From contig NZ_JAJUWY010000002.1 of NCBI RefSeq assembly GCF_021390425.1, positions 248,001 to 312,000 of the forward strand: a stretch of DNA of 64,000 bases. The letters are read 5' to 3'. Position numbers and translations under genes: made by a program. Below the pieces are notes generated by a model. That model made no database searches. It was given only the letters and a program-made list of their open reading frames with translations, and was not told the origin of the DNA. How positions within the stretch are numbered: the first letter of the stretch is position 1; each line of letters begins with the position of its first letter. Positions 16,305-25,257 of the stretch are shown in pieces. Source of the DNA: Lysobacter sp. GX 14042 (GTDB lineage: Bacteria; Pseudomonadota; Gammaproteobacteria; Xanthomonadales; Xanthomonadaceae).

Positions 16305-18758
16305 ATGAGCATCGCCGCACCGTTCATCGTCTTCCTGCTGATCGGCGGATTCGCCGCCTACCACCGACTTCGCCTGGCGACCTGGACCGCGCTCACCGCG
16401 GCCGGCCTGCTCGCCTGCTGGGCACTGGGTGCGAACGGCATGGCCACCCTGGTCGTCGCCGTGCTGACCGCCCTGATCGCGGTCCCGCTGTTGCTGCCGC
16501 AGATCCGCCTGAATTCCATCACCCGGCCGCTGCTGGACTTCTATACGAAGATCCTGCCGCCGCTGTCGGAAACCGAGCGCGTCGCGCTGGAGGCCGGCAC
16601 CGTGGGCTTCGAAGGCCAGCTGTTCTCCGGCCGTCCCGACTGGCAGGTGCTGCTGGACCAGCCACCGGCCACGCTGAGCGCCGAGGAGCAGGCCTTCCTG
16701 GACGGCCCGGTCGAGGAGCTGTGCCGGATGGTGGACGACTGGCACATCACCCATGAGCGCGCCGACCTGCCGCCGGAGCTGTGGACGTTCATCAAGAAGA
16801 ACCGCTTCTTCGGGATGATCGTGCCCAAGGAATACGGCGGCCTGGGCTTCTCGGCGCTGGGCAACCACAAAGTCATCCAGAAACTGGCCTCGATCTCCTC
16901 CACGGTCAGCTCGACCGTCGGCGTGCCCAACTCGCTGGGGCCGGCCGAGCTGCTGTTGCACTACGGCACCCAGGAACAGAAAGACCACTACCTGCCGCGC
17001 CTGGCGGACGGCCGCGAAGTGCCCTGCTTCGCCCTGACCGGGCCGTGGGCCGGCTCGGATGCGACCTCGATCCCGGACTTCGGCATCGTCTGCGAAGGCG
17101 AGTGGAACGGCGCCCGGGTGGTCGGCGTGAAGCTGACCTTCGACAAGCGCTATATCACCCTGGCGCCGGTGGCGACGCTGATCGGCCTGGCGTTCCGCAT
17201 GTACGACCCGGACGCGCTGCTGGGCGACGTCAAGGACATCGGCATCAGCCTGGCGCTGTTGCCGCGCGACACCCCGGGGCTGGAGATCGGCCGCCGCCAT
17301 TTCCCGCTCAACAACCCGTTCCAGAACGGCCCGCTGCATGGCCGCGAGGTGTTCATCCCGCTCAGCCAGCTGATCGGCGGCGAGGCCTATGCCGGCAAGG
17401 GCTGGCAGATGCTGGTGGAGTGCCTGTCGATCGGCCGCTCCATCACCCTGCCTTCGACCGCCAGCGGCGGGGCGAAGATCGGCGCCGTGGTCACCGGCGC
17501 CTACGCGCGCATCCGCAAGCAGTTCGGGCTGTCGGTCGGCCGCTTCGAGGGCGTGCAGGAGGCGCTGGCACGGATCGCCGGGCGCGCCTATGCGACCAGC
17601 GCGCTCTCGGAGGCCTCGGCCGCCGCGGTGGCCCGCGGCGAGTTGCCGGCGGTGCCCTCGACCATCTCCAAGTACCACTGCACCGAGATGGGCCGCGAGC
17701 TCGCAAGGGACATCATGGATGTGATCGGCGGCAAGGGCATCATCCTCGGCCCGCGCAACTTCGCCGGACGCGACTGGCAGGCCTCCCCGATCGCGATCAC
17801 CGTCGAGGGCGCCAACATCATGACCCGCTCGCTGATGATCTTCGGCCAGGGCGCGATCCTGTGCCATCCATGGGTGCTCAAGGAGATGAAGGCCACCACC
17901 CTGCCCGACCCGCAGGAACGGCTGGTGGAGTTCGACCGCAACCTGTTCGGCCACATCGGCTTTGCCATCTCCAACGCGGTGCGCTCGTTCTGGTTCGGCC
18001 TGACCGCCGCGCGCTTCGGCAAGGCGCCGGGCGATGACTACACCCGTCGCTTCTACCGCAAGCTCAACCGCTACTCGGCCACCTTGGCCCTGTGCGCCGA
18101 CACCTCGATGCTGATGCTCGGCGGCAAGCTCAAGTTCAAGGAGTCGCTGTCCGGACGCCTGGGCGACGTGCTCAGCCACCTGTACCTGTGCAGCGCGATG
18201 CTCAAGCGCTACCAGGACCAGGGCTGCCCGGAAGCCGACCGCCCACTGCTGGCCTGGGCCTTCCATGACTCCGTCCACAAGATGGAGATCGCCCTGTCGG
18301 GCGCGCTGCGCAACTTCCCGGTGCGCCCGGTGGGCTGGCTGCTGTGGCTGCTGGTGTTCCCCCTCGGCCGCCGCGCCCAGGCCCCCAGCGACCGCCTCGG
18401 CCGTCGCGCCGCCAGCCTGCTGATGGTGCCCAACGAGGCACGCGAGCGCCTGGCCGAGGGCGTGTTCACAACCCCCGGCCCGAACAACCCCGGTGGCCGG
18501 ATCAACAGCTACCTGGAGGCCGTGGTCGCCGCCGAGCCGGTGGAGCGCAAGTTCATGAAGGCGCTCAAGAACAGCGACATCGAGGCACTGACCTACGCCG
18601 GGCAGCTGGCCGAAGGCGTGCAGCGTGGCTGGATCACCGACGCCGAGCGCCAGCAGCTCGAGGACCTGCGCGAGATGACCGTGGACGCGATCAGCGTCGA
18701 CGACTTCGACCCCGCCGAGCTGCCCTCCGCCGCCTTCGTCGCCCGCAACCCGGCGTAG
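16305..18758 (+). CDS. fadE: Membrane-associated acyl-CoA dehydrogenase, FadE type
   Basis: An 817-residue protein, far longer than soluble acyl-CoA dehydrogenases and matching FadE, which carries out the first oxidation step of fatty acid beta-oxidation with FAD. Two membrane helices at about residues 5-25 and 30-65 precede the dehydrogenase core, with GMIVPKEYGGLGFSALGNHK, ALTGPWAGSDA and GGKGIILGPRNFAGRDW. A FadE-specific C-terminal domain follows (DRLGRRAASLLMVPNEARER). The ATG at 16305 begins the membrane helix; the long upstream open frame is shadow coding over tetR. Its stop codon (18756-18758) is inside a GTAG repeat shared with the convergent transporter gene. Confidence 0.93.
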   Translation: MSIAAPFIVFLLIGGFAAYHRLRLATWTALTAAGLLACWALGANGMATLVVAVLTALIAVPLLLPQIRLNSITRPLLDFYTKILPPLSETERVALEAGTVGFEGQLFSGRPDWQVLLDQPPATLSAEEQAFLDGPVEELCRMVDDWHITHERADLPPELWTFIKKNRFFGMIVPKEYGGLGFSALGNHKVIQKLASISSTVSSTVGVPNSLGPAELLLHYGTQEQKDHYLPRLADGREVPCFALTGPWAGSDATSIPDFGIVCEGEWNGARVVGVKLTFDKRYITLAPVATLIGLAFRMYDPDALLGDVKDIGISLALLPRDTPGLEIGRRHFPLNNPFQNGPLHGREVFIPLSQLIGGEAYAGKGWQMLVECLSIGRSITLPSTASGGAKIGAVVTGAYARIRKQFGLSVGRFEGVQEALARIAGRAYATSALSEASAAAVARGELPAVPSTISKYHCTEMGRELARDIMDVIGGKGIILGPRNFAGRDWQASPIAITVEGANIMTRSLMIFGQGAILCHPWVLKEMKATTLPDPQERLVEFDRNLFGHIGFAISNAVRSFWFGLTAARFGKAPGDDYTRRFYRKLNRYSATLALCADTSMLMLGGKLKFKESLSGRLGDVLSHLYLCSAMLKRYQDQGCPEADRPLLAWAFHDSVHKMEIALSGALRNFPVRPVGWLLWLLVFPLGRRAQAPSDRLGRRAASLLMVPNEARERLAEGVFTTPGPNNPGGRINSYLEAVVAAEPVERKFMKALKNSDIEALTYAGQLAEGVQRGWITDAERQQLEDLREMTVDAISVDDFDPAELPSAAFVARNPA

Positions 18759-18799
18759 TACGCAATACGCCGCCCCATTGGGCGGCTATTGCGCCCTAC
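18755..18799 (-). repeat. GTAG-type palindromic repeat, copy 2, between convergent genes
   Basis: Bounded by GTAG and CTAC, with arms CGCAATA(C)GCCGCC and GGCGGC(T)ATTGCG. It supplies the TAG stop of fadE on the plus strand and the TAG stop of the transporter (18786-18788) on the minus strand, so both convergent genes end inside one repeat. The hairpin may also act in transcript ends, but has no T-run. Confidence 0.75.
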
Positions 18800-20150
18800 C
18801 CTCGTCCGGCAGCTTGCGCTGGGCGCGCACCACGGCCCACGCGGCCGTGGTCATGCCGGCGGCGACGCCGATGCCGGCCAGGAACACCACGCTGGAGCCC
18901 AGCACCGCCAGCGCCTTGTGCACCCACGCGAAGGCCAGGTCGCCGCCCCGGTAGACGACGGTGTCGATCGCGGCCTTGGCCTTGTAGCGCGACTCGCGGT
19001 CGACCCGGGTGTAGAGCGTCTCGCGCGCGGGCTTGGCCAGCGAGAACTCGCCGGCCCGGGTCACCACCTGCACGATCGCCACCATCAGCGGCAAGGGCGA
19101 GCCGGCCAGCAGGCAGTAGCCGAGCAGGATTGCCAGCGCCGGCCCCAGCAGCGCCGGCGCGACCCCGTAGCGACGCAGCAGCCAGCGGGTCAGCAGCAGC
19201 TGGACCAGCAGGGTCAGGGTGTTGATCGCGCCATCCAGCATGGAATAGAAGGCGGTCCGCTCCTCGTCGGTATCGAACGCCGCACGCACGATCGCCGCCT
19301 GTTCGTTGTACAGCAGCGTGCCCACGCCCACGCCGAAGAACATCAGCAATGCCAGTGCGCGCAGCAACGGGCGTTCCCACACCAGCCGCAGTCCCGCCAT
19401 CACCGAGCCGCCCATGGGCGCGCCTCCGGTCATGCTGCCCTGCTGGCGTTCCCGCCGCAGGGCCCAGGGGCGGAGGCGCATGATGCAAAGCAGGCACACG
19501 GCGAGGAAGCCGGCCGAGACCAGCAACAGGCTGGCCACTTCCACCGGCTCGAACCAGGGGCGAACGAACTCCGGCGGCTCGGTCAGGAAGCGGGTGATGG
19601 CCGGGCCGGTCAGCGCGCCGATGGTCCCGCCGGCGCCGATATAGCCATACACCCTCTTGGCGTCCTCGTTGTCGAACACGTCCGCCATGAACGACCAGAA
19701 CACCGTCACGGCGAACAGGTTGAACACCGCGACCCAGATGAAGAACGCCGCCCCGCGCCCCGATATCCCGGTGTGGAACAACCAGTAGAACCCCGCCAGG
19801 CAGGCGATGAACACCAGGTACACCGCCGGCAGGAACACCCGGCGCGGGAAGCGCGCCACCAGCGCCCCGTAGACCGGCTGCAGCAGCACCATCGCCACGA
19901 AGGTGCCGGTGAACAGCACCTGCAGGTTGTATTCGCCAAGCATGAAGCCGTGCCCGGCCGACCAGTCCACCAGCCAGCGCGGGAACACCGTCGCGGCATC
20001 GCCCGAGGCGCCCATGGCGTCGCGCACCGGGCGCAGCACGTAGTAGCCGCACAACAGGCTGAAGAAATACAGCAGCGACCACCACAGCGGCGGTGAGTCG
20101 GCCAGCGCGCGGCGGAAGCGGCGCAGCCGGCCATCGGCAACGGTGTTCAC
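18786..20150 (-). CDS. Npt/MFS-type transporter (nucleotide-exchange family)
   Basis: A 454-residue inner membrane protein with about 12 predicted helices. It opens with LWWSLLYFFSLLCGYYVLRPVRDAMG and contains ADVFDNEDAKRVYGYIGAGGTIGALTG, features I associate with the Npt1/Npt2-like nucleotide transporters annotated in free-living Xanthomonadaceae. The substrate is unproven. The start is GTG at 20150, which overlaps the stop of the M48 gene as GTGA, a sign of translational coupling. The longer in-frame N-terminal extension is the shadow of the M48 gene. Its last codons (AGG GCG CAA TAG) belong to the GTAG repeat. Confidence 0.75.
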   Translation of the reverse strand: MNTVADGRLRRFRRALADSPPLWWSLLYFFSLLCGYYVLRPVRDAMGASGDAATVFPRWLVDWSAGHGFMLGEYNLQVLFTGTFVAMVLLQPVYGALVARFPRRVFLPAVYLVFIACLAGFYWLFHTGISGRGAAFFIWVAVFNLFAVTVFWSFMADVFDNEDAKRVYGYIGAGGTIGALTGPAITRFLTEPPEFVRPWFEPVEVASLLLVSAGFLAVCLLCIMRLRPWALRRERQQGSMTGGAPMGGSVMAGLRLVWERPLLRALALLMFFGVGVGTLLYNEQAAIVRAAFDTDEERTAFYSMLDGAINTLTLLVQLLLTRWLLRRYGVAPALLGPALAILLGYCLLAGSPLPLMVAIVQVVTRAGEFSLAKPARETLYTRVDRESRYKAKAAIDTVVYRGGDLAFAWVHKALAVLGSSVVFLAGIGVAAGMTTAAWAVVRAQRKLPDEGRAQ

Positions 20151-22057
20151 GGACGTCCCGGCAGTGGCGGCAAGGGGCAGTGGAGCATGGCGCAGACGGT
20201 CCGCAGCAGTTCCGACTCCACCACGCTGATCCGGCCGTCGTGGGCGATGGCCGCGGTTACCGCCTCCACCAGCACGCGTTTGGCCAGCGGATCGAGCGCG
20301 TCCAGCGGCACCCACGCCTGCTCCAGTGCCGCCGGTGCATTGGCGGGCGGGCGGTAGTCGATGTGCTCGCCGGGCAGGATCCGTTGCATGCCGGCAAGAT
20401 AGGCGTGGCGGGCACCGATGCCGTCACCGTGGCCGGCGTCCGCGACCACCGCCAGCAGGGTCGCGATCTCCCTGCGCACCGCGCGTGGCTGGCGGCGGCC
20501 GATCCCGGCATAGCGGGCCGGCGCAAGCGACTCACGCAGTTGCAGGGTGAGCAGGCGGCCCAGGCAGTACTCGAACAGCGACAGCTTTCCATCCGCCATC
20601 CCCACTGCCTGCACCGCATCGAGGAAGGTCTCCAGTTGCGGCCGCGGCCGCCGACGCAGGACCGGGAAGGCCAGCTCGGCCAGCGGGATCCGCAGCATCG
20701 GGTGCAGACCGGCGACGTGTTGCCGGTGCAGTTGCGCGACATCGACCGCGATCGACTGACCGAGACGGCTGCGGATCTCCTCCAGCTGACGGGCGGCGAT
20801 GCCTTCATCGGTATCCAGCAACAGGGCCAGCACCAGCGCCATCACCCGCTCACGCTCGCGGGCCAGGCGTCGCAGGTCGGCGGGCAGGTCGCGCAGGATG
20901 CTGTCGGCGTTGCGCTGATCGTGCGGGCCCGGCGTGCCGACCTGCCCGGAAACGCCCTCGGGTGCCACATGCTGCGCGCTGCCCGCGCCCGGCAAGCCGC
21001 CGCCGTGCAGCCCCAGGTGCAGGTCCTCGTCCAGGCCCATCGGCGGATGCTGCGCCCACCCACGTGCCAGCCGCTCGAGCTCGGCAGGCCGGAAAGCCGG
21101 ATCCAGGGCGCTGATGCGCTCCAGCAGCGGCGGATGGGTGGCGAACAGCCGGGCACCCAGGCTGCCGTAGGCGACGCCCTCCCCGAACAGCATATGGCTG
21201 ACCTCCTCCGCATCGCCGCGCGAGGACAACTCCGAGCCGTCCGTCAGCCCGCCGATTTTCTTGAGCGCCCCGGCCAGCCCGGCGCGCTGGCGGGTGAACT
21301 GCACCGCGCTGGCATCGGCCAGGCGTTCGCGGCTGCGCGAGACCGCGGCGCGGATCATTCGGGCGAACGCCAGGCCGACCCAGCCGACCACCAGCGCAAC
21401 CAGACCGAACATCACCAGCCACAGGATGAAGATGCCCCGGTTGCGCCCGCGCAGGTCCGGCCCGACGACGCTGAATTCCATGACCCGGCGCCCGATCAGC
21501 GCGATCACCGAGATGCCGAACAGCACCCCGAGCAACCGCATGTTCAACCGCATGTCGCCGTTGAGGATGTGGCTGAACTCGTGGGCGACGACACCCTGCA
21601 GCTCGTCGCGGTTGAGCCGCTCCAGCGCGCCGCGGGTGACCGCGACCACCGCATCGGATGTCGAATGGCCGGCGGCGAAGGCGTTGATGCCCGCCTCGTG
21701 CTCGAGCACGTACAACCCGGGGACCGGCACCCCGGACGCGATGGCGACCTCCTCGACCACGTTGCGCAGCCGGCGCAGGTCCGGATCGCGGGTGTCCTCG
21801 GGCACGCGCTCGCCGCCAAGCTGCTGCGCGACCGCCTCCCCACCCCCGCCCAGGGTGGAAAGCCGGTACAGCGAACCGGACCCGATGATGCCCAGGGCGG
21901 CGATCGCCACCCACGCCAGCACCTTGGGCGAGGGGCCGACGACCAGCCAGGCGGCCAGTTCCAGCGCGCCGACGATCATCAGCACCGCGAGCGCGAACAG
22001 GACCACCAGCCGCCGGCTGTCACGCCGGGCGGCGGCCTGGAGCTCGAAGAAGTTCAT
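20147..22057 (-). CDS. M48-family membrane metalloprotease with long C-terminal extension
   Basis: A 636-residue protein. Two helices (about residues 18-42 and 45-65) lead to the zinc site HEFSH (about residues 158-162), then two more helices (about 175-195 and 205-235) and the third ligand region SRERLADASAV. This is the HtpX-like M48B layout for quality control of membrane proteins. Typical HtpX has about 290 residues; here about 300 further residues follow ATHPPLLERI, with no metal motif and mainly helical content, function unknown. It lies 22 bases after lemA and 4 bases into the transporter gene, a lemA-M48 pairing seen in many bacteria. Confidence 0.88.
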   Translation of the reverse strand: MNFFELQAAARRDSRRLVVLFALAVLMIVGALELAAWLVVGPSPKVLAWVAIAALGIIGSGSLYRLSTLGGGGEAVAQQLGGERVPEDTRDPDLRRLRNVVEEVAIASGVPVPGLYVLEHEAGINAFAAGHSTSDAVVAVTRGALERLNRDELQGVVAHEFSHILNGDMRLNMRLLGVLFGISVIALIGRRVMEFSVVGPDLRGRNRGIFILWLVMFGLVALVVGWVGLAFARMIRAAVSRSRERLADASAVQFTRQRAGLAGALKKIGGLTDGSELSSRGDAEEVSHMLFGEGVAYGSLGARLFATHPPLLERISALDPAFRPAELERLARGWAQHPPMGLDEDLHLGLHGGGLPGAGSAQHVAPEGVSGQVGTPGPHDQRNADSILRDLPADLRRLARERERVMALVLALLLDTDEGIAARQLEEIRSRLGQSIAVDVAQLHRQHVAGLHPMLRIPLAELAFPVLRRRPRPQLETFLDAVQAVGMADGKLSLFEYCLGRLLTLQLRESLAPARYAGIGRRQPRAVRREIATLLAVVADAGHGDGIGARHAYLAGMQRILPGEHIDYRPPANAPAALEQAWVPLDALDPLAKRVLVEAVTAAIAHDGRISVVESELLRTVCAMLHCPLPPLPGRP

Positions 22058-22079
22058 CGGACCGCGCTACGGAAGGGCG

Positions 22080-22685
22080 TCAGGCGCCCTCGCCGAAGCG
22101 CACCTGCGGCACCTGGCGCATCTCCTGCCGGTCGGCCGGGATCGACAGCATCGCCGCCGGCTCGAAGCCGAAGTTGCCGGCGACCAGGCTGGACGGGAAC
22201 ATCTCGCGCCGGTTGTTGTAGGCCATCACCGCATCGTTGTAGGCCTGCCGGGCGAACGCCAGCCGGTTCTCGGTGCTGGTCAGCTCCTCGGTGAGCTGGG
22301 CCATGGTCCGGTCGGCCTTCAGTTCCGGGTAGGCCTCGCTGACCATCATCAACCGGCCGAGCGCCCCTTCCAGCACGCCCTCGGCCTCGCCCAGCCGTGC
22401 CATCGCGCCGGCATCGCCGGCCTTGCCCTTGGCCGCCGCCAGGCCGCTGACCGCGGCGCCGCGGGCGGCGATCACCGCCTCCAGGGTTTCGCTCTCGTGC
22501 GCGAGGTAGCGCCTGGCCGTTTCCACCAGGTTGGGAATCAGGTCGAAGCGCCGCTGCAACTGCACGTCGATCTGCGCGAACGCATTGCGCCAGGCGTTGC
22601 GCCCCGCCACCAGGCCGTTGTACGCGCCCACGCCCCACGCCACGACGGCAATCACCAAAGCCAATAGAATCAGGAAGCTGAACAT
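22080..22685 (-). CDS. lemA: LemA family protein
   Basis: A 201-residue protein with one N-terminal membrane helix (FLILLALVIAVVAWGVGAYN) and the LemA helical bundle. Family marks are NAFAQIDVQLQRRFDLIPNL, ELTSTENRLAFARQAYNDAV and FPSSLVAGNFGF. LemA proteins sit in the cytoplasmic membrane with an external helical domain; their biochemical role is unclear. First gene of an operon with an M48 protease and a transporter, and divergent from the serine hydrolase at 22755 with 69 bases between. Confidence 0.93.
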   Translation of the reverse strand: MFSFLILLALVIAVVAWGVGAYNGLVAGRNAWRNAFAQIDVQLQRRFDLIPNLVETARRYLAHESETLEAVIAARGAAVSGLAAAKGKAGDAGAMARLGEAEGVLEGALGRLMMVSEAYPELKADRTMAQLTEELTSTENRLAFARQAYNDAVMAYNNRREMFPSSLVAGNFGFEPAAMLSIPADRQEMRQVPQVRFGEGA

Positions 22686-22754
22686 GATTGTTCGCGAACC
22701 TCGGGAAACCGGCGTTATGATCGGGTGACCCAGCATACGCAGGCGCTGCAGCCG

Positions 22755-24182
22755 ATGAAAGACAGTCCGCACCGCTCGCCCCGTACCCGTCGCCGGCTGC
22801 TGACCCTCGGGGTCCTGCTGAGCCTGGCCGTGGGCACCGGCGCCCAGACTCCTTCCGGCGCCCGGCAAGACGACAGCCCGCAGGAAGCGTCCGTCGCCGC
22901 GGCGACGGGCGATCTTCCGGCCGCCGCCAACGTGGCCTCGGTGCCGACGGCAGCCCACATGCTCCCGCCGATCGAATCGGCGCTGGACTCGGGCCCGGCG
23001 CTCCCGGCGGGTTTCGACGTGGCGACCTTCGAGGCGATGGCGCAGCAGATGGTGGCCGGCCAGCGGGTACCCGGCATGGCCATGGCGATCGTCCAGAACG
23101 GCAAGGTGCTCAGCGCGCGCGGCTACGGCATCACCGACGTCAGCGACGCCGAGCCGGTCGATGCGCATACGGTGTTCCGCCTGGCCTCGTTGTCGAAGGG
23201 TTTCGCCGGCACCATGGCCGGACTGCTGGTTGCCGACGGGGCGATGCGCTGGGACAGCAAGCTGGTCGACTACATGCCCGATTTCCAGCTCAGCCGGCCG
23301 GGCGCCGCCGAGCAGATCACCGTGGCCGACCTGCTCAGCCACCGCGTCGGGTTGTCGCGCAACACCTTCGACAGCGACCTCGAGCATTACGTGTCCTACC
23401 GCGACTTGACCCGCAAGCTCGCCAGTGCGCCGCTGCAGTGCGAGCCGGGGACCTGCTACGCCTACCAGAACGTGGCCTTCAGCCTGGTGGGCGACATCAT
23501 GTTCGCCGCCACCGGCGACTTCTATGGCCAGCAGATCCAGCGCCGCCTGCTCAAGCCACTGGGCATGAACGATGCCAGTGTCGGGCTGGAAGGCATCGAG
23601 TCCAGCGCCCGCTGGGCCCGGCCACATGTCCGCGGCCGCGGCGGCTGGGTATCGGTCATGCCCAAGCCGACCTATTACGAGGTTCAGCCGGCGGCGGGAG
23701 TCAATGCCAGCGCCAGCGACATGTCCAAGTGGCTGCTGGCGCAGACCGGCCACCGCCCCGACGTGATTCCCGCGCCCCTGTTGGCAACCCTGCACGCACC
23801 GCTGGTCGACACGCCTTACCAGACCCGCACCTCGGCCTGGCGCCGGGCGCGCCTGGAGTCGGCCGGCTACGGGCTCGGCTGGCGCGTGTACGATTACGGC
23901 GGCCACCGGATCGCCTACCACGCCGGTGCAGTGCAAGGGTATCGGGGGATGATCGCAGTGGTGCCCGAGCTGGACCTGGGCATCGCGGTGATGTGGAACG
24001 GTGAGAGCACCATTCCGTCGGGGCTGTTGCCGACCATGCTCGACCGCGCCTTCGACATTCCCTCCGAGCTCACCGCGTGGCTGAGCATCGACTTCGACCC
24101 TTCGCGGATGTATGCCGAGAAGGCCGGGGATTCCCAGGCGCCGGGCAGCAGCTCGGGCCGCGCCTCGGCCGCACCGCAGTAG
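22755..24182 (+). CDS. Exported serine hydrolase, beta-lactamase/penicillin-binding class C fold
   Basis: A 475-residue protein. Twin-arginine-like or basic n-region (RSPRTRRRLLTLGVLLSLAVG) leads to a signal peptide, with cleavage near TGAQ. Catalytic motifs of the class C / DD-peptidase fold are present: S-x-x-K as SLSK (about residue 147), Y-x-N as YQN (about 237), and HAG in place of KTG (about 389). These enzymes act on peptide, ester or beta-lactam bonds in the periplasm; the substrate cannot be assigned. The ATG at 22755 fits the signal peptide; a GTG at 22725 is possible. The C-terminal 20 residues are Ser/Ala-rich. Confidence 0.88.
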   Translation: MKDSPHRSPRTRRRLLTLGVLLSLAVGTGAQTPSGARQDDSPQEASVAAATGDLPAAANVASVPTAAHMLPPIESALDSGPALPAGFDVATFEAMAQQMVAGQRVPGMAMAIVQNGKVLSARGYGITDVSDAEPVDAHTVFRLASLSKGFAGTMAGLLVADGAMRWDSKLVDYMPDFQLSRPGAAEQITVADLLSHRVGLSRNTFDSDLEHYVSYRDLTRKLASAPLQCEPGTCYAYQNVAFSLVGDIMFAATGDFYGQQIQRRLLKPLGMNDASVGLEGIESSARWARPHVRGRGGWVSVMPKPTYYEVQPAAGVNASASDMSKWLLAQTGHRPDVIPAPLLATLHAPLVDTPYQTRTSAWRRARLESAGYGLGWRVYDYGGHRIAYHAGAVQGYRGMIAVVPELDLGIAVMWNGESTIPSGLLPTMLDRAFDIPSELTAWLSIDFDPSRMYAEKAGDSQAPGSSSGRASAAPQ

Positions 24183-24227
24183 GACCCGTCCCGCGGCGGA
24201 AGCGCCGCCGGTAAATCGCCCGGCATC

Positions 24228-24263
24228 AAAAAACCCCCTCCCGCCTGGGCCGCGGGAGAGGGT
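24228..24263 (-). terminator. Terminator of the histone-like gene
   Basis: On the minus strand CCCTCTCCCGC, a 7-base loop, GCGGGAGGGGG and six T. It lies 23 bases after the histone-like stop. Confidence 0.85.
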
Positions 24264-24285
24264 TCGACTTGCCGGGTGCCGCCGG

Positions 24286-24795
24286 TCAGATCATCGGCGA
24301 CGGGGTCACCGGCATCGGCCGTGGCTGCTCGGCCTTCTTCGCCCGGCGGGCGGCCTTCTTTGCCGTTGCCTTCTTTGCCGTCGGCGCCTTGGCAGCGGCC
24401 TTCTTCGCGGTGGCCTTCTTCGCGGTGGCCTTCTTCGCGGTGGCCTTCTTCGCGGTGGCCTTCTTCGCGGTGGCCTTCTTCGCGGTGGCCTTCTTCGCGG
24501 TCGCCTTCTTCGCGGTGGCCTTCTTCGCGGTCGCCTTCTTCGCAGTGGCCTTCTTCGCGGTGGCCTTCTTCGCGGTCGCCTTCTTCGCAGTGGCCTTCTT
24601 CGCAGTGGCCTTCTTCGCAGTGGCCTTCTTCGCAGTGGCCTTCTTCGCAGTGGCCTTCTTCGCGGCCGTCGCCTTCTTCGGTGCGGCGACGCCGTTGCCG
24701 GTGGAACCGGCGCTGGTGGTGGTCTCGCCCGGGTTGGTGTTGTCCGTTGCGCCGCCGGCGGTGGCGGTGGTCTTTGCGGTCTTCCTGGTGGCCAT
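24286..24795 (-). CDS. Histone H1-like, lysine/alanine-repeat DNA-binding protein
   Basis: A 169-residue protein. A Thr-rich head ([19 protein letters not shown]) is followed by roughly 18 near-identical copies of the pentapeptide KKATA and a short tail with [13 protein letters not shown]. The composition (Lys, Ala, Thr) matches eukaryotic H1 tails and bacterial H1-like proteins such as chlamydial HctB, Bordetella BpH1 and the AlgP C-terminus, which bind and compact DNA. The start at 24795 is behind GAGGAG (6 bases upstream of ATG). Preceded by a leader of about 330 bases. Copy number of the repeat probably varies between strains (inference from tandem array). Confidence 0.9.
   Translation of the reverse strand: MATRKTAKTTATAGGATDNTNPGETTTSAGSTGNGVAAPKKATAAKKATAKKATAKKATAKKATAKKATAKKATAKKATAKKATAKKATAKKATAKKATAKKATAKKATAKKATAKKATAKKATAKKATAKKAAAKAPTAKKATAKKAARRAKKAEQPRPMPVTPSPMI
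24395..24670 (-). repeat. 15-bp tandem repeat array inside the histone-like gene
   Basis: The plus-strand unit is GCCTTCTTCGCGGTG, repeated about 18 times. Three unit types occur (GCGGTG, GCGGTC, GCAGTG). GCGGTG units cluster at one end (24400-24490), GCAGTG units at the other (24590-24660), and mixed units lie between, as expected of local expansion by slippage or unequal exchange. The unit length keeps the reading frame. Confidence 0.92.
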
Positions 24796-25134
24796 GTGGT
24801 GGCTCCTCGTCAGTGGTCTATCGGGGGTAACAGCCCAGTACCAAGCAAATGCCGTGGGCTGCGCCCATGGCCAACCGCCAGTGCAGCGCGCACCGGAACG
24901 GATCGGAGATGGCCCTTCGCCAGCCACGCTCCCTGCGGTGCGCGCGCGCGTGCGCGTGCCATCGCATGAAGCGTGGTCTGGGGCGTGGGCCGGAAGGATG
25001 ACGTCATGGGTATACCGGTGCGTAAGGGAAACCAGCCCGTACCGTTCGTCCTGCTGGAGAAGGCCTGGGGCTGCAGCGCGCGTTGTCGCGTAGGTTTCTC
25101 TCACTTGCTTCCGCAGGAGACGTCTGCTTGGCGA

Positions 25135-25163
25135 AACCTAATCACGTGGCAATGGGGTGTCAA
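25135..25163 (-). promoter_or_regulatory. Probable promoter of the histone-like gene (long leader)
   Basis: On the minus strand, perfect TTGACA (25163-25158), a 17-base spacer and TAGGTT (25140-25135). It lies directly after the gcvH terminator and points at the histone-like gene. Confidence 0.55.
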
Positions 25164-25196
25164 CAACACCTGCGTGCGTTGTTCCGCCAAAGGCAG

Positions 25197-25229
25197 AAAA
25201 AAACCCGCACCTTTTCGGGATGCGGGTTC
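25197..25229 (-). terminator. Terminator of the gcvTH unit
   Basis: On the minus strand AACCCGCA, an 11-base loop, TGCGGG and seven T, 30 bases past the gcvH stop. Confidence 0.88.
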
Positions 25230-25257
25230 GAAATTGCATGCCGTCGCGAGACGGGAA

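Larger units (their letters stand above)
24796..25257. other. Intergenic region: long leader of the histone-like gene, promoter and gcvH terminator
   Basis: No convincing gene. It holds the gcvH terminator (25197-25229), a minus-strand promoter (25135-25163) and about 330 bases between that promoter and the histone-like start. This leader includes an alternating purine-pyrimidine patch near 24940-24958 (CGCGCGCGTGCGCG). Open frames here are short, and the one in frame with the histone-like gene lacks a credible start. Confidence 0.6.

Noticed and set aside
16158-18278. A 706-codon antisense frame over fadE
   Set aside because: Low-complexity His/Arg/Gln/Ala composition; mirror of fadE coding.
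24269-25093. Plus-strand frame with FFAVA repeats resembling a membrane protein
   Set aside because: It is the reverse reading of the KKATA repeat of the histone-like gene, which has a start with a good ribosome binding site and a terminator.
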